Below, one piece after another: positions 1 to 9,764 of a stretch of 64,000 bases of DNA. The notes under the pieces are model-generated. The model was not told the origin of the DNA. It saw only the letters and a list, made by a program, of their open reading frames with translations, and made no database searches. Positions within the stretch are counted from its first letter, which is position 1; each line of letters starts with the position of its first letter. The stretch is taken from NCBI RefSeq assembly GCF_018861125.1, contig NZ_JAHKQN010000019.1:62001-126000 (forward strand), in the 5' to 3' direction. Both the position numbers and the translations under genes were made by a program. Source of the DNA: Cellulophaga baltica (lineage in GTDB: Bacteria; Bacteroidota; Bacteroidia; Flavobacteriales; Flavobacteriaceae).

Positions 1-1221
1 AACCTTAGTATCCTATTTTTTGTTGTATGTTTTTCAGGTACATTAGCTACTATTGCTCGTGAAATAGATTGGATATTCAGACCAGATATTAGAGTTTCTG
101 TTCAAGAACTTAAAGCTGATAAAAACGAAATAGTAAAAAAAATTGAAAAAGCGTATCCTGATGGAGTTATTACAGAGTGGGAAGGTGGTAGAATGCCTTA
201 TTTGTGTGATCTTGTATCAGTAGAAAAAGAGGGTTTAGAATGGTATGTATTTGTAAACCCATACACTGGTGAAATACAAGGAGCCACAACACTTACATTT
301 CAGCGATTTATTAGAGATTTTCATTATTACTTTTTTATAGACTATAACAACGTAGGCCATTTTATGGTACTTGTTTTTGCTTTTATGTTGTTTATAGTCA
401 CTATTACAGCACTGTTCTTCTATAAAAACTGGTGGAAAAAATTATTTGAGTTAAAAATAAATAAAGGAAGCGCAGTACTCTTTAGGAGTTTACACAGATT
501 AGTAGGTGTTTGGTCTGTTCCTTTTTGTTTATTGATTTCTATAACAGGAATTTGGTATTTTATAGAACGAACAAACACAGCTAACGTATCTGATGTTGCA
601 AATCCAGAGACTCCCAAAATAGAAACGTTAGATTTAGATGAAACATCTTTTTCAAATTTAGGTTTTACCGTAGATTATAATAAAGTGGTTAGTACTGCAG
701 AAAATGCTATACCAAACTTAAAGGTAAAAGATATTAAACTTCCTAAGAATTTAAATAGCCCAATATATGTGACAGGTAAAAGCGATGTGCCTTTAGTGAG
801 GTATAGAGCGAATAGAGTTTGGTTGCACCCATTAACTTATGATGTTGTAGGTATACAAAAAGCAACTGAAGTAGGTGCAAAAACATTAATAAATGATAGT
901 GCAGATATGCTTCATTTTGGTGTTTGGGGAGGCTTAATTACCAAAATTATTTGGTTCTTTTTTGGACTCTGTCTTTCAACTCTTGTGTTAACGGGTATTG
1001 TTATCCGTTTGAAAAAGAAAACGAAAAAAGAAGCTGACCTAAAGGTTGCCAAATGGAATTACTTTAATATTTCTGTAGTAGTGCTATTATTCGGAGCCAT
1101 GTATTATACTTTGGTTGTAAAATATGCATTAGCTCCGTATCAAATAGTTTTAATTACGGGTGCTTTTGTAATTCTAATACTTTTAGCTTACTACGTTTTT
1201 GGTTATAAATTAAAAAAATAA
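1..1221 (+). CDS. PepSY-associated TM helix protein, 5' partial
   Basis: The reading frame is already open at base 1, so the 342-codon stretch from the ATG at 193 is not the true start; 406 codons are visible and the N-terminus lies outside the window. The visible part begins with a membrane-like stretch (LSILFFVVCFSGTLA), then a soluble PepSY-like segment, a second membrane helix (VLVFAFMLFIVTITALFFY), and the family hallmark HRLVGVWSVPFCLLISITGI. Two or three more helices follow near the C-terminus, and the protein ends in a lysine-rich cytoplasmic tail. Such proteins are inner-membrane proteins often linked to siderophore or iron reduction systems, but no iron gene is in view here. It is convergent with the nucleoside hydrolase gene, with 11 bp between the stops. 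The family call is firm; the substrate is unknown. Confidence 0.85.
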   Translation, partial: NLSILFFVVCFSGTLATIAREIDWIFRPDIRVSVQELKADKNEIVKKIEKAYPDGVITEWEGGRMPYLCDLVSVEKEGLEWYVFVNPYTGEIQGATTLTFQRFIRDFHYYFFIDYNNVGHFMVLVFAFMLFIVTITALFFYKNWWKKLFELKINKGSAVLFRSLHRLVGVWSVPFCLLISITGIWYFIERTNTANVSDVANPETPKIETLDLDETSFSNLGFTVDYNKVVSTAENAIPNLKVKDIKLPKNLNSPIYVTGKSDVPLVRYRANRVWLHPLTYDVVGIQKATEVGAKTLINDSADMLHFGVWGGLITKIIWFFFGLCLSTLVLTGIVIRLKKKTKKEADLKVAKWNYFNISVVVLLFGAMYYTLVVKYALAPYQIVLITGAFVILILLAYYVFGYKLKK

Positions 1222-1232
1222 TAATTAGTAAT

Positions 1233-2162
1233 TTATTGTAATGATTTATGAAGCATAGCAATAAACTTAGCTCTATCTGCCTGTAAAACTATTTCAGCAT
1301 TTGGTTCGTAACCTGTAATACCAATATAATCAATAGCTGTTTGTCCTCTAGAATAATCATCGTTAGTCAAAATAGTTACATGAGCTTTTTTTATTTCAGT
1401 AGCAATACTTTCATCAATAGCAATAGCCATAGCAATAGGGTCTGGTAAATCAAAACCTTCAAGTTTGGCCATTTTTTTAGTAAATTCATTTCTAGTTGCT
1501 TGTATAGAAAGTGCAAAATCTGCTAGGGGAGTACCAATAGCTTTAATTTGATTGCTATCTTCTTCTTCAAAAACTGCGAAATCGCGTGAAATGTCCCAAC
1601 CCACCATTCTAATAGGTATTCCAGATTCAAATACAATTTTAGCAGCCTCAGGGTCAGCCCAAATGTTGTACTCAGATATTGGAGTAATATTCCCTCTTCC
1701 TTGTCCAACACCACCCATAATCACACATTTTTTAAGTTTGTGTACTATAGATTTATCCAATTGTATTGCAGCTGCAATATTCGTTAGTGGAGCCATACAT
1801 ACTAAGGTAATTTCACCAGGGTTTTCATTTATTTTTTCAATAAGAATTTGAACCGCATGTTTTTCTTTAGCTTTAAAATTTTTTGGTTCTAAACCGATAC
1901 CTCCAAGACCATCATTACCATGCACATGATAAGCAGTTTTTAATGGTCGTAGTAAAGGTTTATCCATACCAGCATAAACAGGCAGTTCTTGATCACAAAG
2001 AGAAATGGTGTATAGGGCATTCTGTACACCTTTTTCAAGTTCAACATTACCAGCAACAACTGTTATAGCTTCAATTTTAATACTTTCATTTTTCATTGCC
2101 ATTATTAGTGCAACGGCATCATCAGTAGCTGTATCAGTATCTATAATAAATTTGTTCTTCAT
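1233..2162 (-). CDS. nucleoside hydrolase (inosine/uridine-preferring family)
   Basis: Predicted to split ribonucleosides into free base and ribose. The N-terminus has the calcium and ribose binding signature DTDTATDDAVAL, and further on are the family segments VCMAPLTNIAAA, GGVGQGRGN and ISEYNIWADPEAA. The 309-residue length is normal for the IunH/RihA group. It is the last gene of the pyrimidine operon, 2 bp after the ribokinase gene. That position suggests uridine or other pyrimidine ribonucleosides as substrate, the uracil going to PreTA and the ribose to RbsK. Purine nucleosides cannot be excluded from sequence alone. No signal peptide, so it acts in the cytoplasm. Confidence 0.92.
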   Translation of the reverse strand: MKNKFIIDTDTATDDAVALIMAMKNESIKIEAITVVAGNVELEKGVQNALYTISLCDQELPVYAGMDKPLLRPLKTAYHVHGNDGLGGIGLEPKNFKAKEKHAVQILIEKINENPGEITLVCMAPLTNIAAAIQLDKSIVHKLKKCVIMGGVGQGRGNITPISEYNIWADPEAAKIVFESGIPIRMVGWDISRDFAVFEEEDSNQIKAIGTPLADFALSIQATRNEFTKKMAKLEGFDLPDPIAMAIAIDESIATEIKKAHVTILTNDDYSRGQTAIDYIGITGYEPNAEIVLQADRAKFIAMLHKSLQ

Positions 2163-2164
2163 AA

Positions 2165-3076
2165 TTAATTGTTACTTATAATTTCTGATCGATATGGTGA
2201 CGCTGTTTGAGCACCTAATTTACCTACAGATATGGTAGATGCAGCAATGGCAAACTTTATAATTTCTCTCCAGTTTTTTGATTCTCCGAGAGCAACAGCT
2301 AAAGCACCATTGAATACATCTCCAGCACCTGTAGTGTCAACAACTTTTACTTTTTTTGCAGGAATATGAAATTCCTCATCTTTATTTTTAAAAAACGCTC
2401 CTTTTGCTCCCAAAGTAATTACCACATTTTTTACACCTTTATTTAAAAAATAATCAGCAGCTTGTGAAGCTGTTTCAATATCTGTTATTTTGATACCTGT
2501 TAAACTTTCAGATTCACTCTCGTTTGGTGTGATTAAATAAATTTTAGCATACATCCAATCATCAAGCAGATGCATAGGAGCAGGGTTGAAAATGATTTTA
2601 CTTTCAGAAGAAGCTACTGTTTTCAATAAATATTTTACAGTATCTATTGAAATTTCTAGTTGAATTAAAATAATTGCAGCATTTTTAATAATAGGTGATG
2701 CATTATCAATATCACTAACGGATAAAAGATTGTTTGCACCAGGAGCCATAACAATTGAATTTTCTCCTTTTTCATTAATTAAAATTACAGCAACACCAGA
2801 TACGGCTTCGTGGTCTGTAAAAACATAATCACAATTTACTTTACTTAGGTTGAGCTCTTTAATACTTCGTTGTCCAAAATCATCATTTCCAATTTTAGAT
2901 ATAAAAGATACATTACCACCTAAGCGTGAAGCTGCAATAGCTTGGTTTGATCCTTTTCCGCCCGAAAGCATACTAAAATCTTTACTCTTTATGGTTTCAC
3001 CTGGTTTTGGGAAGTTTTCAGTTTGAAAAACCAAATCGAGGTTTGTACTTCCTATTACAATTATTTTTTTATTCAT
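2165..3076 (-). CDS. rbsK: ribokinase
   Basis: PfkB-family sugar kinase that phosphorylates ribose to ribose 5-phosphate. The start IVIGSTNLDLVF, the first PfkB signature around GGKGSNQAIAASRLGG, and the second signature DTTGAGDVFNGALA with the catalytic Asp are all present. The 303-residue length fits ribokinase. It lies 2 bp upstream of the nucleoside hydrolase gene in transcription order. The pair would release and trap the ribose of pyrimidine nucleosides, so the operon recovers carbon from both halves of the nucleoside. Other PfkB substrates are possible, but this neighbour makes ribose the best choice. Confidence 0.9.
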   Translation of the reverse strand: MNKKIIVIGSTNLDLVFQTENFPKPGETIKSKDFSMLSGGKGSNQAIAASRLGGNVSFISKIGNDDFGQRSIKELNLSKVNCDYVFTDHEAVSGVAVILINEKGENSIVMAPGANNLLSVSDIDNASPIIKNAAIILIQLEISIDTVKYLLKTVASSESKIIFNPAPMHLLDDWMYAKIYLITPNESESESLTGIKITDIETASQAADYFLNKGVKNVVITLGAKGAFFKNKDEEFHIPAKKVKVVDTTGAGDVFNGALAVALGESKNWREIIKFAIAASTISVGKLGAQTASPYRSEIISNN

Positions 3077-3111
3077 TTAAAAACTTTAGTGGTTCTAATA
3101 CATAAAGATGT

Positions 3112-4440
3112 TTACTTACTTCGTAACGCTTTTGAAGGTTCAGGAACATAATGCCCGTTACCGCCAGCTCTTTTATCATTGAAAGTACTTGGTATTTCAT
3201 CTTTATCTGTCAATTGCTGCCAAGTTACATTTTCTTTTCCATCATCAGTTCGTACCATAGTGATACAATCTTCAACAGGACAAACTAAAGAGCATAAATT
3301 ACAGCCTACACAATTTTCATCAATTATACTTGGTATTCTGCTACCATCTAAAGGCAATGCAATAGCTTGGTGCGCACCATCGTCACAAGCAATATAGCAA
3401 AGATCACAACCTACACATTTGTCTTCATTAATTTCGGCTTTTACATTGTATTTTAGGTTTAAATTTTTCCATTCTGTAACATTAGGTAAGGCTTTGCCCG
3501 CAAAATCATAGATTGTATTATAACCTCTTTCATCCATGAATTTAGTTAAACCAGCTTCCATTTCGCGAACAATTCCAAAACCGTAATGCATTGCAGCAGT
3601 ACATACTTGTAGCGATGTTGCGCCAAGCAGAATAAATTCTACCGCATCACGCCAAGTTTCAATACCACCAATACCACTAATTGGTAAGTGGTTAATATCT
3701 TTATGTTGTGCCAATTCTTTCACCATATTCAGGGCGATAGGTTTTACCGCAGGTCCGCAATACCCTCCATTAGAACCTTTACCGTCGACAACAGGGTAAG
3801 GCGCATAAGAATCTAAATCAATACCAACAATACTTTTAAAAGTATTTACAAGTGAAATAGCATCAGTTCCACCTTGTGCGGCAGCCAAACCAGGATCAGT
3901 AATATGTGAAATATTAGGTGACAGTTTCGTAATTACAGGAATTTTAGCAGCATCCATTACCCATTCGACAATGGTTTTAAGTACTACTGGATCTTGACCA
4001 ACGGCTGAACCCATTCCTCTTTCACACATACCATGCGGACAACCAAAATTAAGCTCAATACCATCAGCGCCTGCATTTTCTACATCTTTGATAATCTGAA
4101 TCCATTGTTCTCTGGTATCGACCATTAGAGAAGCAATAACAGCATGATCAGGAAAATGTTTTTTAACCTCTTCCATTTCTCTTAGGTTATCTACTAAAGG
4201 ACGGTCAGAGATAAGTTCTATATTATTAAAGCCAGCCATGCGGGTATTGCCATAATTTACAGCACCATAGCGGCTAGAAACATTTATAGTTGGTAAGCCC
4301 AATGTTTTCCAAACAGCGCCACCCCAACCAGCTTCAAAAGCCTTAATAATTTGGTATCCGGAGTTCGTTGGTGGCGCAGAAGCCAACCAAAAAGGATTGG
4401 GAGCTTTTATTCCTGCAAAGTTTACTGATAAATCTGCCAT
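3112..4440 (-). CDS. preA: NAD-dependent dihydropyrimidine dehydrogenase, subunit PreA
   Basis: Catalytic FMN and iron-sulfur subunit of the bacterial dihydropyrimidine dehydrogenase, which reduces uracil or thymine to the 5,6-dihydro form. The N-terminal two thirds is a dihydroorotate-dehydrogenase-like barrel with the motif ELNFGCPHGMCERG holding the likely catalytic Cys. The C-terminus has two 4Fe-4S ferredoxin motifs, CVGCDLCYIAC and CVGCNLCSLVCP. The 442-residue length is slightly longer than the E. coli protein because of a C-terminal tail. It follows preT by 11 bp and forms the expected heterotetramer partner. It is cytoplasmic and the first enzyme of reductive pyrimidine breakdown. 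Confidence 0.96.
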   Translation of the reverse strand: MADLSVNFAGIKAPNPFWLASAPPTNSGYQIIKAFEAGWGGAVWKTLGLPTINVSSRYGAVNYGNTRMAGFNNIELISDRPLVDNLREMEEVKKHFPDHAVIASLMVDTREQWIQIIKDVENAGADGIELNFGCPHGMCERGMGSAVGQDPVVLKTIVEWVMDAAKIPVITKLSPNISHITDPGLAAAQGGTDAISLVNTFKSIVGIDLDSYAPYPVVDGKGSNGGYCGPAVKPIALNMVKELAQHKDINHLPISGIGGIETWRDAVEFILLGATSLQVCTAAMHYGFGIVREMEAGLTKFMDERGYNTIYDFAGKALPNVTEWKNLNLKYNVKAEINEDKCVGCDLCYIACDDGAHQAIALPLDGSRIPSIIDENCVGCNLCSLVCPVEDCITMVRTDDGKENVTWQQLTDKDEIPSTFNDKRAGGNGHYVPEPSKALRSK

Positions 4441-4451
4441 GTACTATTTTT

Positions 4452-5780
4452 TTATTTTGTTAACCATTGGTGAATTCCTTTTGCGGCTAATTTTCCGTCA
4501 TAAACGGCATTTACAACTTCTGCACCGCCATTAATAACATCACCACCTGCAAAATATTTAGGATTGGTTGTTTGATTATTTTTTTCGTCTACTACAATTC
4601 TTGATTTACGATCTAGTTCAAGATCACTAATTAAATCGGTAAACTTTTTTTGTTTTGCTTGACCAGTAGCTTTTATGACCATATCGCATTCCAATACAAA
4701 TTCAGTATTATTTAAAGGTCTAAGAATGCCATGTTCAGTTGAAGTTCTAATGAATTTTACACCAGTAACTTTAGTTCCGTTACCAACAATTTCAATAGGT
4801 GAGCAGTTAAAAAGGCCTTCAACACCAGCACTTACAGCTAAGTCATATTCAAAACTATAAGCACCCATATCTTCTTTTGCTCTACGATAAGCTAAATACA
4901 CTTTTTCGGCACCTAAACGTGCGGTTTCAGAAGCAGCATCCATAGCTGTATTACCACCACCAAGTACAATTACTTTTTTAGGAACCTCAATTAAATGGTG
5001 TTGCATACGTAAATCTTCTACAAATTCAACAGCACCAATTACATTTTCTAAATTCTCACCTTCCATATTTAAGCCCGCTGTAGCTCCAATACCTAAACCT
5101 AAGAAAATAGCATCGTGAGTACGTTCTAAAAGTTCTAATTGTGCTTTGTTCGAAATAGGAGAGTTATATTTTATAGTAAAACCTAATTGTTTTTGAAGAT
5201 ATTCTACTTCATCTAAAACATCTTCATTAGTAATCTTATAGGGCGCAATACCATAAACTGTCAAACCAGATGGCTTTTCTTTAGCTTCATAAATAGTAAC
5301 TTCAAAACCTAAAAGGCGAAGTTCACTAGCACAAGCAATGCCTGCAGGTCCAGAACCGATAATGGCTACTTTTTTACCATTATCTTTACCTGGTTTGTAC
5401 AATTGTTTGCCAGAATTAATAACGTTTTTGGTAGCATAATTTTGCAAACGGCCAATTTGCAAAGGTTTAACATCTTGATGATTGTAAACACATGAGCCAA
5501 CACATAAAACATCAGTAGGGCAAACAGTACCACAAGCATTGCCTAACCAGTTTGCATCATAAATGGTTTTGGCTGCACCCTCAACATTTTTAGTGCTGAT
5601 TTGTTTGATGAATAAAGGAATATCAATACTTGTTGGGCAAGCTTGAACACAAGGAGCATCATAGCAAAACAGACATCGAGAACTTTCGTAAAAAGCCTCG
5701 GTGTCGTTCATTAATGGTTTTTTGAGTTTGAAGTTTTTATCAAACTCCTCTTGTGTTGTTGGTCTTTTGAATTCGGCCAT
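4452..5780 (-). CDS. preT: NAD-dependent dihydropyrimidine dehydrogenase, subunit PreT
   Basis: Electron-input subunit of dihydropyrimidine dehydrogenase; it takes electrons from NAD(P)H through FAD and iron-sulfur clusters to PreA. The N-terminal part has cysteine motifs CLFCYDAPCVQACP and GNACGTVCP, as in glutamate synthase small subunits. A FAD-binding motif IIGSGPAGIACA and a second dinucleotide motif VLGGGNTAMDAA follow. The C-terminal GGDVINGGAEVVNAVYDG is the usual FAD-closing motif. At 442 residues it is of usual size. It lies between the beta-ureidopropionase and preA genes, which separates it from glutamate synthase or NfnB-type relatives. Confidence 0.95.
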   Translation of the reverse strand: MAEFKRPTTQEEFDKNFKLKKPLMNDTEAFYESSRCLFCYDAPCVQACPTSIDIPLFIKQISTKNVEGAAKTIYDANWLGNACGTVCPTDVLCVGSCVYNHQDVKPLQIGRLQNYATKNVINSGKQLYKPGKDNGKKVAIIGSGPAGIACASELRLLGFEVTIYEAKEKPSGLTVYGIAPYKITNEDVLDEVEYLQKQLGFTIKYNSPISNKAQLELLERTHDAIFLGLGIGATAGLNMEGENLENVIGAVEFVEDLRMQHHLIEVPKKVIVLGGGNTAMDAASETARLGAEKVYLAYRRAKEDMGAYSFEYDLAVSAGVEGLFNCSPIEIVGNGTKVTGVKFIRTSTEHGILRPLNNTEFVLECDMVIKATGQAKQKKFTDLISDLELDRKSRIVVDEKNNQTTNPKYFAGGDVINGGAEVVNAVYDGKLAAKGIHQWLTK

Positions 5781-5811
5781 TTATATTGTAATTTAATTTA
5801 TTGAAAGTTTT

Positions 5812-6678
5812 TTAAAGATCAGTTAGTTTAGAATATGTTTCAGGTCTTCTATCTCTATAAAACTGCCATGTAGATCGTACTTCGTCAATAAGGTCAAGAT
5901 CAAATTCTGATACTAATAATTCGTCATTATCACGCGAAGCTTCTGCTATTATTTTCCCTCTTGGATCAACGAAATAAGATTGTCCGTAGAATTTACCAAG
6001 GTTCCATGGTTTTTCTTCTCCAACACGGTTAATGCAACCCATAAAATATCCGTTAGCTACTGCATGCGCAGGCTGTTCTAACTTCCATAGGTATTCACTT
6101 AAACCAGCAACTGTTGCAGAAGGGTTGTACACTATTTCAGCACCATTCAGTCCTAATGCTCTAGCACCATCAGGGAAATGTCTATCATAACAAATGTAGA
6201 CTCCAATTTTAGCATATTTGGTTTGAAAAACTGGATACCCTAAATTTCCTGGCTTGAAAAAGAATTTTTCCCAAAAACCTGTGGTATGCGGAATATGGTT
6301 TTTTCTATATTTTCCTAAATAGGTTCCATCTGCATCAATAACTGCAGCAGTATTGTATAAAACCCCTGGTTGCTCTTTTTCATAAATAGGAACAATAATT
6401 ACCATGCTATATTTTTTAGCCAAAACTGATATTTTATCGGTAGTAGGTCCAGGAACAGATTCTGCTGAAGCATACCACTTGCTATCTTGACCAGGACAGA
6501 AGTAAGGCGTGGTAAATATTTCTTGTAGACATAATATTTGAACACCTTGTTTTCCGGCTTCTTCAATATAAGGTACATGCTTATCATACATTGCAGTTAC
6601 TATTTCGTCAATAGATCCTTCACCTTCAGTCATTGGTAGACTCATTTGTATTAAGCCTGATTTAATTTTTCTTGCCAT
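5812..6678 (-). CDS. beta-ureidopropionase (nitrilase superfamily)
   Basis: Carbon-nitrogen hydrolase predicted to convert N-carbamoyl-beta-alanine to beta-alanine, CO2 and ammonia, the third step of reductive pyrimidine catabolism. The nitrilase triad is visible: Glu in ILCLQEIFTTPYFCPG, Lys in GKYRKNHIPHTTGFWEK, and Cys in VYICYDRHFPDGARALG. The 288-residue size and these contexts are typical of bacterial beta-ureidopropionase or N-carbamoylputrescine amidase. Its place between the dihydropyrimidinase and preT genes decides for the pyrimidine role. N-carbamoylputrescine amidase is the nearest alternative by sequence, but no polyamine gene is nearby. Cytoplasmic. Confidence 0.9.
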   Translation of the reverse strand: MARKIKSGLIQMSLPMTEGEGSIDEIVTAMYDKHVPYIEEAGKQGVQILCLQEIFTTPYFCPGQDSKWYASAESVPGPTTDKISVLAKKYSMVIIVPIYEKEQPGVLYNTAAVIDADGTYLGKYRKNHIPHTTGFWEKFFFKPGNLGYPVFQTKYAKIGVYICYDRHFPDGARALGLNGAEIVYNPSATVAGLSEYLWKLEQPAHAVANGYFMGCINRVGEEKPWNLGKFYGQSYFVDPRGKIIAEASRDNDELLVSEFDLDLIDEVRSTWQFYRDRRPETYSKLTDL

Positions 6679-6689
6679 TCTAATAATTT

Positions 6690-8072
6690 TTATATGTTTT
6701 CAGTTACTGCTTTTCGTTTTACAAATTTTCCATCTCCGGAAGTTAAGAGACAACTATCATCAGCGATTGCTATTTTTCCTCTTAAAAGAACGGTTTCGGT
6801 TTTACCGATAATTTCTTTTCCTTCATAACCAGAATAATCACAATTCATATGATGTGTTGTTGCAGAAATTGTGTGTTGCTTATTCGGATCAAAAATTATG
6901 ATATCAGCATCACTTCCAATTGCTAATGTTCCTTTTTGAGGATACATCCCAAAGATTTTAGCAGCGTTTGTTGCACTAACTTCTACAAATTTTGAAAGTG
7001 ATATTTTTCCTGTTCTAACTCCTTCAGAATATAAAAGCTCCATACGATGCTCAATTGCAGGGTGGCCATTAGGTATTTTAGAAAAATCATCTTTTCCCAT
7101 TTCTTTTTGTTCCCATAAAAAGGGACAATGATCGGTACCTACGGTTTGTATTAGCCCTTGATTTATTCCAGACCATAGTGCATTTTGATCTTTCTTTTCA
7201 CGTAATGGAGGACTCATTACCCATTTGGCTGCTTCAAAACCCTTTTCATACAAAGAAGCATCTAAAACCAAATATTGGGTACAAGTCTCAACGTAAGCTT
7301 TTTGGTTGCGAAGTGTCGCTTTTCTTACCGCATTTAATGCACCTTCACAGGTCATATGAACTATATAGCCTCTACAACCGGTGTAATGAAGCATGTCTAA
7401 AAAACGAGCAGACGCTTCAGCCTCAGTTACTTCTGGTTGCGACAGATAATGATAGAGTGGTGATAAATTCCCTGCTTCTCTGTTTTTTGAAACAAGTGAA
7501 TCAATCATATCACCATTTGTGGCATGTACAGTGACAATACCACCGTGTTTTTTAACTACTTTCATTAGTTGTACCATTTGACCATCATCAATCATAAGGG
7601 CACCTTTGTAAGCCATGAAAGTTTTGAAAGAAGTAATGCCTTCTTCTTCTATAAATTGCACAACTTCTTTTGCAACATCATTATTGAAATCTGTTACGGC
7701 CATGTGATACGAGTAATCTCCTATAGCATTACCTTTAGCTTTTTTCTTCCATGTTTTTAAAGCATTATGTAAGGTGTCGCCTTGTGTTTGTAAGATAAAA
7801 TCTATTACCGTAGTTGTACCACCAAAAAGCGCGGCGAGTGTTCCTGTTTCATAGTTATCACTGGAATACGTACCCATAAAAGGCATATCTAAATGCACAT
7901 GCGGATCAATGCCTCCAGGAAAAATTAATTTATCAGTAGCATCAATAGTGGTTGCTACATCGTAAGATAAATTTTTGCCAATAGCTTTGATTTTTTCACC
8001 TTCAATATAAATATCTGCGATAAAATCTTCTGAAGCCGTTACGATATGACCATTTTTAATTAAGATTGACAT
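6690..8072 (-). CDS. hydA: dihydropyrimidinase
   Basis: Cyclic amidohydrolase that opens the ring of dihydrouracil or dihydrothymine to the N-carbamoyl beta-amino acid. The metal-binding motif GGIDPHVHLDMPFMG is present, and the carboxylated lysine is expected in EGITSFKTFMAYKGALMI. Further metal ligands are in VTVHATNGD and GYIVHMTCEGA, and the catalytic Asp region is TVGTDHCPF. The 460-residue length is normal for D-hydantoinase/dihydropyrimidinase. Its first 17 bases overlap the end of the permease gene in another frame, indicating translational coupling. It is the second enzyme of the pathway encoded by this operon. Confidence 0.95.
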   Translation of the reverse strand: MSILIKNGHIVTASEDFIADIYIEGEKIKAIGKNLSYDVATTIDATDKLIFPGGIDPHVHLDMPFMGTYSSDNYETGTLAALFGGTTTVIDFILQTQGDTLHNALKTWKKKAKGNAIGDYSYHMAVTDFNNDVAKEVVQFIEEEGITSFKTFMAYKGALMIDDGQMVQLMKVVKKHGGIVTVHATNGDMIDSLVSKNREAGNLSPLYHYLSQPEVTEAEASARFLDMLHYTGCRGYIVHMTCEGALNAVRKATLRNQKAYVETCTQYLVLDASLYEKGFEAAKWVMSPPLREKKDQNALWSGINQGLIQTVGTDHCPFLWEQKEMGKDDFSKIPNGHPAIEHRMELLYSEGVRTGKISLSKFVEVSATNAAKIFGMYPQKGTLAIGSDADIIIFDPNKQHTISATTHHMNCDYSGYEGKEIIGKTETVLLRGKIAIADDSCLLTSGDGKFVKRKAVTENI

Positions 8073-9762
8073 TCTGTGTATATTTTTTCATTAATAAATA
8101 ATAGACGATAAATGAGATGATGAAGCCCGTAAACCAAGATAATGAGTACAAAAAGTTAAGTTTTGGAACCCAAAAACCAACCAAGGCGGTAAAGATTCCG
8201 ATTACTAATGAGATCATGGCATATTTGTTATAACCAGAACCACCAAAAGCATATATACCTTTTACTTTATAGAGTTCCGCTAGATGTAATTTTTTCTTTC
8301 GGACTAAAAAATAATCTGCAATTAAAATAGCGAGTACAGGACCTAACAATCCACTAATAAAAGTTAAGATGGTTGAAATCTCATTTAACAACCACCATGG
8401 CATAATTACAATTCCAATGATTCCTGTAATTAGACCCCCTATTTTGAAGCTAATTTTCTTAGGAAATAGGTTTGAAAAAGCATTAGACGGTGCAATTACA
8501 TTAGCAGCAATATTTGTACTTAGCGTAGCAATTAACATAAATACTTGAGCAATAACGACAACTAACGGATTTTCAAATTTTGATAATAATGATACGGGAT
8601 CCCACGGAGCGTCTTCAGCAATTAAAACATCATTAAAATTTATTGTAGCCGCGCAAGTCATGAATATTCCAACGAACGAATAAAGAACCATTGTACCCGG
8701 TAAGCCTATAAACTGACCATATATTTGATCTTTTTGTGATTTAGCAAATCGGGTAATATCGGCAATACTAATTGCCATTGTTGCCCAAAAACCAACCATT
8801 GCAGTAAGCCAGAGCAAGTATTTCCATATTTTAGAACCAAATGAATTTTCTTTACTAGCTAAATCTGTTGCAGTTACTATCGATGATTCTATAGGTGTTT
8901 CTGATATTTTTGTATTTCTGAATTGAACGTTTACTATGTCATTTGTAACAGCAATAGGTTCTTCAGTATAGGGTTTCCAATCTCCATTTTCAGAGGCATC
9001 GACAATCCTATATTCATCAACTTTTTTACTAAGGTCTTTATTTGATAATGAATTTAAATGAAGGTATTTAGTCTCGCCTTCGTATTCTTGCGTGATGTAA
9101 GCCGTTTTTTGGCCTAGTTGCTGACTTTGATCTAGTACAATAAAAAATCCATCTGCTTTTACATAACCCCACCAGATAAGTACAACGCCCATGATAATTA
9201 GAATAGGAGCAGTAAAAGCCTCTAGCCATTTTATACTTTCTGTACCCCGCCAGATAAAAAATATATTAATTAACCAGAAAATTCCAAAACCAATAAATTT
9301 ACCAATAGAAAGTCCTATTTCAGCCGGTGAACCTGTAATAGCATTAAATATTGCATATAAAGCTAAACCACCAATCCATGTTTGTACGCCAAACCAACCA
9401 CAAGCAATAATACCTCTAGTAATTGATGGTATGTGAATTCCTTTTGTGCCAAAAGCAGCACGACCAACTACAGGAAAAGGAATACCATATTTTACACCTG
9501 AATGTCCGTTAAGCAACATTGGTACTGTAATAATTAAATTTGCAATGCCAATAATAATGAGTGCCTCATACCAGTGTAAACCAGTTTTAATCATGTAAGA
9601 AGCTAATAAATAGGTAGGAATACAGACACCCATACCAACCCAAAGCGCTGCAATATGTAAGACACCCCAAGTTCTTTCATTTTTAGGAATAGGAGCTAAA
9701 TCTTCACTGTATAATGGTGAATTGACACTCTCTAATGGTAATTTTTTTTGTTTTTCAGCCAT
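8056..9762 (-). CDS. NCS1-family nucleobase:cation symporter with large soluble insertion
   Basis: Inner-membrane permease of the NCS1 (Mhp1/allantoin/uracil) family, predicted here to import uracil, thymine or a related pyrimidine. Family marks are NERTWGVLHIAALWVGM at the start, PVVGRAAFGTKG in the substrate region, and the later helix MVGFWATMAISIADITRFA. At 568 residues it is longer than the usual 430-500. The excess is one hydrophilic stretch of about 100 residues, roughly 210-308, between the helix ending LIWWGYVKADGF and the helix starting KIWKYLLWLTAM. In other NCS1 proteins this loop is short. The gene is 2 bp after the aminotransferase gene and overlaps hydA by 17 bp. Confidence 0.92.
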   Translation of the reverse strand: MAEKQKKLPLESVNSPLYSEDLAPIPKNERTWGVLHIAALWVGMGVCIPTYLLASYMIKTGLHWYEALIIIGIANLIITVPMLLNGHSGVKYGIPFPVVGRAAFGTKGIHIPSITRGIIACGWFGVQTWIGGLALYAIFNAITGSPAEIGLSIGKFIGFGIFWLINIFFIWRGTESIKWLEAFTAPILIIMGVVLIWWGYVKADGFFIVLDQSQQLGQKTAYITQEYEGETKYLHLNSLSNKDLSKKVDEYRIVDASENGDWKPYTEEPIAVTNDIVNVQFRNTKISETPIESSIVTATDLASKENSFGSKIWKYLLWLTAMVGFWATMAISIADITRFAKSQKDQIYGQFIGLPGTMVLYSFVGIFMTCAATINFNDVLIAEDAPWDPVSLLSKFENPLVVVIAQVFMLIATLSTNIAANVIAPSNAFSNLFPKKISFKIGGLITGIIGIVIMPWWLLNEISTILTFISGLLGPVLAILIADYFLVRKKKLHLAELYKVKGIYAFGGSGYNKYAMISLVIGIFTALVGFWVPKLNFLYSLSWFTGFIISFIVYYLLMKKYTQNVNLN

Positions 9763-9764
9763 GA

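Noticed and set aside
193-1221. PepSY protein as a complete gene from the ATG at 193
   Set aside because: The same frame is open back to base 1 and encodes family-like sequence, so the gene is cut by the window edge.
7178-7534. 118-codon plus-strand frame inside hydA
   Set aside because: Antisense to a conserved enzyme gene and without recognisable protein features.
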